From VAZQ01 sp963763365 (lineage in GTDB: Bacteria > Pseudomonadota > Alphaproteobacteria > Rhizobiales > Xanthobacteraceae), in the NCBI GenBank assembly GCA_963763365.1, contig CAVXOE010000011.1, positions 434,001 to 498,000 of the forward strand: DNA of 64,000 nt, read 5' to 3'. A program made the position numbers and the translations under genes. A model generated the notes under the pieces. That model saw only the letters and a program-made list of their open reading frames with translations. It did no database searches and was not told the DNA's origin. The first letter of the stretch is position 1. Every line of letters starts with the position of its first letter. Shown here in pieces: positions 36,453 to 44,531 of the stretch.

Positions 36453-38795
36453 CGACGCGATATTTCGGCGCCCCGATCACACGCAACGAGGATCGCAGGC
36501 TGCTGACCGGGCAGGCGCTCTTCGTCGACGATGTCGAACTGCCCGGCCTGCTGCACGCCGCGCTGCTGCGCAGCCAGGTGGCGCACGCGCACATTCGCAG
36601 CATTGATGTTTCGGCCGCTCGCTCCCGGCGGGGCGTCGCCGCCGTCTATACCGCCGGTGACCTCGGAGATTTCTGGCAACCTGGTCCGCTGGTGGTGCCG
36701 CCGCCGCCGATCGACGGCATCACTTTCAATCAGCGCACGCAAGGCCCCCTGGCGCGAGATAAGATTCGTTACGTCGGCGAGCCGCTTGCGATCGTCATCG
36801 CCGAGAGCCGCTATCTCGCCGAGGACGCGCTCGCCGATATCGTCGTCGAGCTCGAGACGATCCCAGCCGTGGTCGATCTCGAAAAGGCATTGATCCCCTC
36901 GTCGCCTCGCGTCCACGACGACGTCGGTTCGAATATCGCCGCGCATGTCCGCCAACAAAAAGGCAACTATGCGCAGGCGCTGGTGCGGGCCGATCGCATA
37001 GTGCGCCGGCGGTTTCACTATGACCACGGCGCCTCGTCGCCGATGGAGACGCGCGGGGTCGCGGCGCAATGGGATGCGCGCGCGAACCACCTCACGGTCT
37101 GGGACACAACCCAGGCGCCGGTGTTCGTTCGCAACGGGCTGGCGGCGCGGCTCGGGCTGAGCGAGCGGCAGGTACGGGTGATCGCACCGTTCGTCGGTGG
37201 CGGCTTCGGTCCGAAGATCATGATGTTCTATCCCGAAGAGCTGCTGATCCCATGGGCGGCGCTGCGGCTTGAGCGGCCGGTCAAATGGATCGAGGACAGA
37301 TTAGAGCACTTCTTCGCCACCACCCATGAGCGCAGCCAGGTTCACGATGCCGAAATGGCGCTGACCGCGCGACGGCCGAATTCTCGGCATCAAGGACGTG
37401 TTCCTGCACGACACCGGCGCATATGACCCCTATGGGCTGACGATCCCGATCAACAGCCAGTGCACGCTGCTCGGTCCGTATCACGTGCCGAACTACGACA
37501 GCACGTTCACCGCCGTGTTCACCAACAAGCCGATCGTCACGCCCTACCGCGGCGCCGGCCGGCAGCACGGCGTGTTCGTGATGGAGCGCCTGCTCGACAT
37601 CGCCGCGCGCGAGCTCGGCATCGATGCCGTCGAGATTCGCCGGCGCAACTTCATTCCGACCGATGCCTTTCCGTACGACAACAAGATCATCTACCAGGAC
37701 TTTGCCCCGCTCACGTACGACAGCGGCAACTACCAGCCGATCCTCGACAAGGCGCTCGCCCTCATCGGCTACGATGAATTTCGCAGCCGGGAGCAGCCGC
37801 GCCTGCGGGCCGAAGGCCGTCACGTCGGCATTGCCATCGCCTGCTACGTGGAAGGCACCGGCATCGGCCCATATGAGGGCGCCAAGGTCCAGGTGCAGGC
37901 GAACGGCAAGGTGAGCGTGGCGACCGGTATCGGCACGCAGGGACAGGGGCACTTCACCAGCTTCGCCCAGATCGTCGCGGATCAAGTGGGCGTCGATGTG
38001 CGCGATGTCGCCGTGGTCACCGGCGACACCGATCAGTTCTACTGGGGCGCCGGCACCTTCGCCAGCCGCGGCGCGGTCGTGGCCGGCAACGCGGTGAACG
38101 AGGCTGGCAAGGCCGTGCGCGCCAAGATTCTCAAGGTCGCGGCCGAGCATTTCGAATGCGCGGAGGAGGACCTTGAGCTCGCCGACGGCAAGGTGTCGAT
38201 CGTCGGGATCCCGGGCAAGTCCGTTGGGCTTGGCGAGCTCGCCATGATGGCCAATCCCATGCGAGGCGCGGTCCGCCCTGGAACCGAGCCGGGCCTCGAA
38301 TCGACGCAGTATTTCGGCCCGCCCTCCGGTGCGACTGCGAGTGGCGTCCACGCCATGATCGTCGAGATCGATCCGGACACGTTCATCCTCAAAGTCCTGA
38401 AGTATGTGGTGGTCCACGATTGCGGCACGGTGATCAACCCGCTGATCCTGGCCGGCCAGATTCAGGGCGGTGTCGCACAGGGCATCGGCAATGCCTACTA
38501 CGAACACCTGGTGTTCGATGACGACGGCCAACTGCTGAACGCGTCGCTCGCAGACTACCTGCTTCCGACCGCACTAGACGTACCGCGCATGGAGATCGCG
38601 CACACCGTCACACCCTCGCCGCTCAATCCGCTTGGGATCAAGGGTGCAGGCGAGGCTGGCGCAATTCCGGTCGGACCGCTGTTCGCCCAGGCGCTCGAAG
38701 ACGCGCTAAATCTGCCGCAACGAGGGATAGAGTTGCTGGAGATTCCGCTCAGCCCCAACCGCCTATGGGAACTGACGAAGGCCGCGGGCGATTGA
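36449..38795 (+). pseudogene. molybdenum hydroxylase large subunit 2, broken by a one-base insertion
   Basis: The first frame runs from 36449 (MTTRYFGAPITRNEDRRLLT) to DAEMALTA near 37368. The sequence then continues in the next frame as DGRILGIKDVFLHDTGAYDP after one extra base in GCGC (37367-37370). Repaired length 781 aa, comparable to the 797-aa paralogue. Active-site loop PYRGAGR, Moco motif GGGFGPK and catalytic Glu region IKGAGEAGAI are present, so the intact enzyme would be a form II molybdenum hydroxylase. As written, neither half alone can be functional. Confidence 0.87.
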
Positions 38796-38913
38796 TCCTG
38801 CTACCGAGGTGCGTGTGTCAGAAGCCGGCGTGCGCCGATGCCCCACGGAATAGAGTGAATTCCGGCGCACTTCTCAGTTCTGGTCGAAATCATGTTTACG
38901 CGGTTATTGCGGT

Positions 38914-38940
38914 CGCCTATTGATAAGCGGGGATTTTTTT
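38914..38940 (+). terminator. weak stem-loop plus T7 before the TRAP operon
   Basis: CGC-x-TA / TA-x-GCG can pair between 38914-38919 and 38924-38929 (one mismatch), followed by GGGA and seven T at 38934-38940. It may end the Mo hydroxylase transcript just before the TRAP genes. The stem is short, so this is tentative. Confidence 0.22.
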
Positions 38941-38952
38941 CTGGCTCGGACA

Positions 38953-39468
38953 ATGATCGACAAGATACTGGATCGACTTGCGCGCGCAATTGAGCTTGTG
39001 CTCGCGTTCGCTTTCATCATCGCGGTGTTGCTGAATTTCACGAACGTTGTCGGCCGCTATTTGTTCGGCCTCTCCTTGCTAGGCTCCGACGAGGTTCAGG
39101 TTTTCATCATGGTGGCCATGACCTTTCTCGGTGCGGTGGTCGTGACGCGCCGCAATCAGCATTTGCGGATGGACGTGTTGGTCAAGTTCATGCCGGAAAC
39201 GGTTCGTTTGCTTCTGCGCATCGCGGAACAAGTGCTTCTGCTCCTCCTCGCAGGTTTCGTTCTCTCGCAATCTTATTTCTATGCCAGCCAGATGTTGCGG
39301 ATCGGCCGCGCGAGTGACATGGCCGGCGTGCCGATGTGGATACCCCACGGTATTGTCGCCCTGGGCTTCGCGTTGATGATACCCATCGCGCTGTGGCGTC
39401 TCGTTACGGTCATTGCCGGGCGAACAGCGGAACATTCGGCGCCCGCCGACGGAGAGGTGCGAGAGTGA
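38953..39468 (+). CDS. dctQ: TRAP transporter small permease (DctQ)
   Basis: 171 aa from the ATG at 38953 (MIDKILDRLARAIELVLA). Four membrane segments and the DctQ pattern NVVGRYLFG...LGSDEVQVFIMVAMTFLGA are seen. A longer start at 38920 would precede the T-rich stretch and is less likely. Overlaps dctM (GTGA). Small membrane subunit of a Na+/H+-driven TRAP importer, probably for an organic acid. Confidence 0.88.
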   Translation: MIDKILDRLARAIELVLAFAFIIAVLLNFTNVVGRYLFGLSLLGSDEVQVFIMVAMTFLGAVVVTRRNQHLRMDVLVKFMPETVRLLLRIAEQVLLLLLAGFVLSQSYFYASQMLRIGRASDMAGVPMWIPHGIVALGFALMIPIALWRLVTVIAGRTAEHSAPADGEVRE

Positions 39469-40751
39469 CGTTCGCCCTGTTCGTCGTCCCGGTCGTCCTG
39501 CTTCTGGTCGGGTTTCCGATTTTCATTGTTTTGCTGACCGCGGTGACGGTCGCGCTGGTCTTTTTCATGCAGGTGCCCCTCGTCGTCGTGCACCAGAACC
39601 TGTTCGGCTCGGTCAATGCCACACCGCTCCTTGCGGTGCCGTTCTTCATCTACGCCGGCGAGTTGATGGGACGCGGCAGCGTCGCCCAGCGTCTGGTCGA
39701 CTTCGTGCAAGGCGGGGTCGGATCCGTTCGCGGCAGTCTTGGCGTGACGGCGGTTGGCACTTCGGCAATCTTCGGCGCGATCTCCGGCGCGAGCGCCGCA
39801 ACCGTGGCTACGATTGGCAAGGTTATGGTCCCGGCGATGCGCCGTGCCGGCTACCCCGAGACCTTCACCGCAGGGCTCATCACCGCCGTCGGCGCCATCG
39901 ACGTGATCATCCCGCCCAGCATCCCTATGATCGTCTATGGCGCTGCTGCGGAGGAGTCGGTTGCCCGCCTCTACGCTGCCGGTGTCGTTCCGGGCCTCAT
40001 GATCGCCGTTATGATTGCCGGCTACGTCATGTGGCGCGCGAAGCGGGAAAACTTTGGTGCCGGAGAGCCGTTCGACCTCTCCCGGTTTCTACGCGCGACG
40101 GGCCGCAGCATCTGGGCGCTGGGCGCGCCTGTCATCATCCTGGGCGGCATCTACGGCGGCGTATTCTCTCCGACGGAGGCAGCGGCCGTCGCCTGCGTCT
40201 ATGCGGCGCTGGTCACGGCCTTTGTGTTTCGCGAGCTTGGCTGGCGCGATATCGTAGAAGCCGCCGCCGCAACCGTCCTGTTCACCGGGCAAATCCTCAT
40301 CATCGTCGCTTGCGCGGGCGTGTTCGCCTGGTTGCTGACGGTCAATCAGGTTCCTGCCGCCGTAACCGCATGGCTGCAATCCCTCAATGTCTCCGCCTGG
40401 ATGCTGCTGCTGGCGATCAACGTTCTGCTGCTTGCTGTCGGCTGCTTTCTCGACCCTCTGTCGGCAATTCTGCTGCTCAGCCCGCTTCTGGTGCCGATGG
40501 TCAAGGCGATCGGCATCGACACCGTGCATTTCGGCATTGTGGTGACGGTGAATCTCGCCATCGGGCTGTTCCACCCGCCGTTCGGCATCAACATATTCGT
40601 CGCGCAATCGGTTCTTGGTCTGAAGCTTGAGACGATTTATCGCGGCATCATTCCGTTCGTCATAATTTATTTGATCGCACTGGGGCTGATCACCTACATT
40701 CCCGATATATCGCTAGTAGGGGTGCGTCTTCTGCTAGCCAAGAGCGGTTGA
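39465..40751 (+). CDS. dctM: TRAP transporter large permease (DctM)
   Basis: 428 aa, GTG start at 39465 overlapping the dctQ stop. About twelve hydrophobic segments. TRAP large-permease motifs: TAVGTSAIFGAISGASAATVATIG, ITAVGAIDVIIPPSIPM and the C-terminal HPPFGINIFV. Transport channel for the dctP ligand. Confidence 0.92.
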   Translation: MTFALFVVPVVLLLVGFPIFIVLLTAVTVALVFFMQVPLVVVHQNLFGSVNATPLLAVPFFIYAGELMGRGSVAQRLVDFVQGGVGSVRGSLGVTAVGTSAIFGAISGASAATVATIGKVMVPAMRRAGYPETFTAGLITAVGAIDVIIPPSIPMIVYGAAAEESVARLYAAGVVPGLMIAVMIAGYVMWRAKRENFGAGEPFDLSRFLRATGRSIWALGAPVIILGGIYGGVFSPTEAAAVACVYAALVTAFVFRELGWRDIVEAAAATVLFTGQILIIVACAGVFAWLLTVNQVPAAVTAWLQSLNVSAWMLLLAINVLLLAVGCFLDPLSAILLLSPLLVPMVKAIGIDTVHFGIVVTVNLAIGLFHPPFGINIFVAQSVLGLKLETIYRGIIPFVIIYLIALGLITYIPDISLVGVRLLLAKSG

Positions 40752-40783
40752 ACGACGACAAACAACAATGGGAGGCTGATCTG

Positions 40784-41791
40784 ATGACAATGTTGCCCCG
40801 AAGGTTGGCAACTGCCGTAGCTGCGAGCGCGCTGTTCGTCATGACGCCGGCGAACGCGCAGCAGTTCAAGATGAAGCTGTCGTCGCCGACCATCAATGAC
40901 GTCACCCACGAATATTTCAAGCGAATGAAGGCTGGCATCGAGGAGCGGTCGGGCGGAAAAATCAAGGTCGAGATCTATCCGGCCAATCAGCTTGGCCAAA
41001 TCCCAGCCGTGGTCGAGGGTGTCGCGCTCGGCACGATCGAAGCGACCAGCGTAGCGAATGGCTTCTATATCAGCCTTGAGCCGCGCTTTCAGGTGCTGGA
41101 CGCACCCGGCCTGTTTCCGGATTTAATGACTGGGTACAAGGTCCTCCGCAATCCTGCAATTCGCGCACGCTTGGCCACATGGGGTACCGACAAAGGCATC
41201 GAACTGCTGGCTCCGGGCCTTTACAGCCCGCTGATGCTGCTGAGTCACAAGGCTATCCACGGCGTTGCTGACTTCCAAGGACAGAAAATCCGCACCCAGG
41301 GCGGGGCGCCGATTCAGGTTGACCCATTCAAGAAGCTTGGCGTCATTCCGGTGTCGCTACCGCTCGGCGAAGCGTTGCCGGCGATGCAGAACAAGACCAT
41401 CGATGGCATGGTTGGTGCAGCCGCGCCTTACGTCGCGTTCAAGTACTACGACATCGCCAAACCCATGACCTATCTGCCGTCGATGATGTTTGCGGCGCCG
41501 GTTGTCGTGAGCCGGACCTGGATGAAGTCGCTCGGCCCGGAACTCGAGAAGATCGTCCGCGAAGAATCCAGCAAGGCGGAAGATACCTGGGCGGACTGGA
41601 ACGCCAACGACATCAAAGGCAAAGAAGAGATCTGGAAGAAGAACGGCGGCGAAATCATCACCATGTCGCCCGATGAATCCAAAAGGTACGTCGACACGGT
41701 TTCGCCGGTCGCGGCGGCGATTCTATCGGGCAACCCTAAGGTGAAGGAAGATTATGAAGCGCTGCTCGCGGCCGTGAAAAGCTCTCGCTAA
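40784..41791 (+). CDS. dctP: TRAP transporter solute-binding protein (DctP)
   Basis: 335 aa from the ATG at 40784, with a GGGAGG ribosome site ~8 bp upstream. Sec signal to about ANAQ. KLSSPTINDVTHEYFKRMKAGIEE and KIKVEIYPANQLGQ are typical of DctP proteins. The usual ligand arginine region is not certain (GGAPIQVDPFKKLG), so a carboxylate ligand is likely but not shown. Third gene of the TRAP operon. Confidence 0.9.
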   Translation: MTMLPRRLATAVAASALFVMTPANAQQFKMKLSSPTINDVTHEYFKRMKAGIEERSGGKIKVEIYPANQLGQIPAVVEGVALGTIEATSVANGFYISLEPRFQVLDAPGLFPDLMTGYKVLRNPAIRARLATWGTDKGIELLAPGLYSPLMLLSHKAIHGVADFQGQKIRTQGGAPIQVDPFKKLGVIPVSLPLGEALPAMQNKTIDGMVGAAAPYVAFKYYDIAKPMTYLPSMMFAAPVVVSRTWMKSLGPELEKIVREESSKAEDTWADWNANDIKGKEEIWKKNGGEIITMSPDESKRYVDTVSPVAAAILSGNPKVKEDYEALLAAVKSSR

Positions 41792-41800
41792 CCTCTCCGT

Positions 41801-41817
41801 GCGCGTGCACGCCGCGC
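41801..41817. terminator. GC-rich stem-loop between convergent genes
   Basis: GCGCG-TGCACGC-CGCGC in the 27-bp gap between the convergent dctP and VOC genes; an alternative 10-bp palindrome GCGTGCACGC lies at 41803-41812. It has no T-run, so terminator function is only suggested by position. Confidence 0.22.
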
Positions 41818-41818
41818 G

Positions 41819-42436
41819 CTAATCTGCAAGACCGGTAGCGACCGAGGCGAGCCACTTCTCGTCGCCGGTCAGCGACCGCAATTCCTTCATCGCTTCCGCC
41901 TTCGTCTGCGTCACTTGGGGCACGATGCGGGGCTCGGCTTCGCCGTTGCCCGGCTGGCAACTGAACTCCAGGCGGATGTCGTTTGGATCGAAGAGATAGA
42001 TGGAGAAAATACCCGGCAAGATTTCGAGCGGTCCATCATAGAGAATTCTGTGCGCATCGAGGCGGGCCCGGATCCGGGCCTGACTCTCGGGCGAGACCGC
42101 GAACGAAACATGCTGCATGGCGCCGAGTGCATTTCGGTCGCCCTGCTGCTTGGCACCTTTGGGCATCTCGAAAAACGCCAACAAGGCGTCCCGCCCCATG
42201 TCGAAGAAATAGTGTCGAATCTCCTCGAACGGCGGGTTGCCGCGATTGGCCGGCCCACTCCCGAGACCGGGCGGTACCTTCATCGCATGCACAAGCGACA
42301 TGCCGAGGACGTTCACATAGAAGTCGACCGTCATCTTCATGTCGTCGGTGTTAAGCGCCAGATGGTGCACGCCGTAAAAATTGATCTTGCTTTCGACGTG
42401 CGATTGCGCGCGGTCGACCAAAAGCGCCTCTGCCAT
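41819..42436 (-). CDS. VOC (glyoxalase/dioxygenase fold) family protein
   Basis: 205 aa from the ATG at 42436 behind AAGGAGA. Two beta-alpha-beta-beta-beta units: first His in VHHLALNTDD, second His in MQHVSFAVSP, and Glu in IRLEFSCQPG form the usual metal triad. Could be an extradiol-type dioxygenase, glyoxalase or isomerase. Divergent from the luciferase-like monooxygenase 186 bp away and convergent with dctP. Confidence 0.85.
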   Translation of the reverse strand: MAEALLVDRAQSHVESKINFYGVHHLALNTDDMKMTVDFYVNVLGMSLVHAMKVPPGLGSGPANRGNPPFEEIRHYFFDMGRDALLAFFEMPKGAKQQGDRNALGAMQHVSFAVSPESQARIRARLDAHRILYDGPLEILPGIFSIYLFDPNDIRLEFSCQPGNGEAEPRIVPQVTQTKAEAMKELRSLTGDEKWLASVATGLAD

Positions 42437-42622
42437 GGAACTCTCCTTCACCTTTTCTTTCGCACATTCTGGCCGATTGTTGACCGGCTCTCAATTGGGC
42501 TCTTACCTATAGCTCTGTTGATGTTCCACGGGATATTGTGGCACCGACCCTGGGCGTCGTCGATGGGTTCTCCGACGGCATCCAGGCAGGCAAAAAGTGG
42601 GTCAGCGCGGGGAGTATCGCCG

Positions 42623-43681
42623 ATGAAGTTTGGACTGTTCTACCTTCCGACCTACCTCCCGGCTGTGCGCGACGCCCAGACGCATTACCAAGGCATCATC
42701 GAACAGGTTGAGTTCGCCGACCGCATCGGCATCGATTATGTCTGGCTGGTCGAGCATCATTTTGTTCGTCACGGCGGATTATTCCCGGCAAATTATGCGT
42801 TCCTCTCCTACTTGGCGGCGCGCACCAAGCGCATTCGGCTCGGGACCGGCGCTACCGTGCTGCCGCTCAACGATCCGGTGCGTGTCGCGGAACAGGCAGC
42901 GACACTGGATCAATTATCGCAGGGGCGCTTCGATTTTGGCGTCGGGCGCGGCTTCATCCGTGACGAGTTCGATGCGTTCGGCGTTGACATGAAAGACAGC
43001 CGTGAACGGGTGGAAGAAGGCGTCGATCTCGTCAAACAGGCTTGGGCCAATCCGACACTGGAATTCAACAGCAAGTTTCGGCCGCCGATGTCGGGGCTAT
43101 CCCTTCTCCCACCGATCTATCAAAGGCCGCACCCGCCGATCTGGGTCGCGTGCCTGCTTTCGCCCGAGAGCTTCGAGTGGACTGCACAAGAAGGCTATAA
43201 TCTCCTCTATGTCGCATACCACGTCGATCATCCGATCGCCGTCGAACGCATCGGCTGGTATCGCACCGCATTACGCAAGCACGGACGTCGCATCGAAGAC
43301 CACGAGATTTGCTGCGTCTACCATTCGCACTTCCTGGAGCGCACCGACGACAGCAAATTGCAGCAGTTGGTGCATAAGCCGATGAGCGAATATGCCACCG
43401 CGGGCCTTGAAGCAGCGCGCCGACCACCCGATCCGACTGCCTACAAGGGTTACGAGCAGCGCGACGCCGGGCAACGCAAGTTTGAATTCGAGTCTTATTT
43501 TCCCGGACGAGTCCTGATGGGCGGACCAGAGCAGGCCATCGAGCGCATTCGCGTCTTGCGTGACGTCGGCATTACGCAGATCGGCATGCTGGTCGACTTC
43601 GGATCGTTGCCACAGGCGGAGATCATGCGCTCCCTGGAAGTCTTCGGCAGCGAGGTGCTGCCGCACGTACGCGACCTCTGA
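42623..43681 (+). CDS. LLM-class flavin-dependent monooxygenase
   Basis: 352 aa from the ATG at 42623 behind GGGGAG (MKFGLFYLPTYLPAVRD). The luciferase-like TIM barrel shows ADRIGIDYVWLVEHHF near residue 40, RIRLGTGATVLPLNDP near 80 and LDQLSQGRFDFGVGRG near 105, the FMNH2-dependent bacterial luciferase family pattern. Oxidises an unknown substrate with reduced flavin from a separate reductase, which is not encoded nearby. A role with the VOC protein in one pathway is plausible. Confidence 0.9.
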   Translation: MKFGLFYLPTYLPAVRDAQTHYQGIIEQVEFADRIGIDYVWLVEHHFVRHGGLFPANYAFLSYLAARTKRIRLGTGATVLPLNDPVRVAEQAATLDQLSQGRFDFGVGRGFIRDEFDAFGVDMKDSRERVEEGVDLVKQAWANPTLEFNSKFRPPMSGLSLLPPIYQRPHPPIWVACLLSPESFEWTAQEGYNLLYVAYHVDHPIAVERIGWYRTALRKHGRRIEDHEICCVYHSHFLERTDDSKLQQLVHKPMSEYATAGLEAARRPPDPTAYKGYEQRDAGQRKFEFESYFPGRVLMGGPEQAIERIRVLRDVGITQIGMLVDFGSLPQAEIMRSLEVFGSEVLPHVRDL

Positions 43682-43841
43682 GTGGTGACAATTCTGGGGG
43701 CGGCGGCGGAAAGTACCTGCTGTACCAACTCGCCGACGGACGCCATCTCGACAACGCTCGACTACCGTTGTTTCTAGATTGCCATGGTCTGCGACTGTCG
43801 GGCCCGAACACAGAGGGCTTTGAAGGCCCAGGAAGTTGTTT

Positions 43842-44531
43842 TCAGTCCGGCGACCGCAGGCGATAGCCGATCCCGGTTTCCGTCAAAATGTATTGCGGGC
43901 GCTCGGGGTCGGTTTCGATCTTCTGTCTCAGCTGTCGCACATAGACCCGCAGATATTGCGCATCAGTCAGATCATCCCACAGCTCCCCGAGCAGAAACTT
44001 GTGGGTCAGCACCTTGCCGGCATGCTGCACCAGAACTCGCAGGAGTTCATATTCTTTCGGAGATAACTTCACGTCTTTTTCGCCGGCCTTGACGGTACGA
44101 CGGACGAGATCGACCGAAAGATCGCCAACCCGAAAGATCGGACGTTCGCCGTGAAGCTGAAGTTGGTGACGCAGCGCCGCTCGCATTCTGGCAAGGAGCT
44201 CGTCCATGCCGAACGGTTTGGTGACGTAGTCGTCCGCACCGAAGTCGAGAGCCTCAACCTTGCCGGCCTCATCGTCGCGGCTGGATAAGACTACGATTGG
44301 AACACTTTCGCTTCGTGCACGGATCATTCTCAGCAGTTCGAGTCCTTGAATATCAGGCAGGCCAAGATCGAGAATAACCAAGTCCGGTCCTTGGCTCATG
44401 AGTTCGAGCGCGGTCTTGCCGTTGGGCGCATCGAGAATCTGATATCCTTGCGTGGTCAGGCCCATCCGCAAAAGCTTGCGAATGGGCGGTTCGTCATCGA
44501 TCACCAGGACCTTGAGCGGGGCTGCCGTCAT
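43842..44531 (-). CDS. kdpE: response regulator KdpE
   Basis: 229 aa. Receiver domain with acidic pair D12/D13, phosphoacceptor D55 (VILDLGLPD), Thr/Ser (VVLSSRD) and Lys (TKPF), then an OmpR-type winged helix ending in LTETGIGYRLRSPD. Start at 44531 overlaps the kdpD stop (ATGA). It would activate kdpFABC under potassium limitation. Last gene of the minus-strand kdp operon. Confidence 0.95.
   Translation of the reverse strand: MTAAPLKVLVIDDEPPIRKLLRMGLTTQGYQILDAPNGKTALELMSQGPDLVILDLGLPDIQGLELLRMIRARSESVPIVVLSSRDDEAGKVEALDFGADDYVTKPFGMDELLARMRAALRHQLQLHGERPIFRVGDLSVDLVRRTVKAGEKDVKLSPKEYELLRVLVQHAGKVLTHKFLLGELWDDLTDAQYLRVYVRQLRQKIETDPERPQYILTETGIGYRLRSPD

Noticed and set aside
28059..38795. 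Carbon monoxide dehydrogenase (coxMSL) annotation of the two triads
   Set aside because: Active-site loops are PYRGCGR and PYRGAGR, not the AYxCSFR loop of true CO dehydrogenases, and no coxDEFG maturation genes are present.
43682..43841. Terminator between the luciferase-like gene and kdpE (GGGC...GCCC stem near 43815-43830)
   Set aside because: Only four base pairs and no T-run in either direction.
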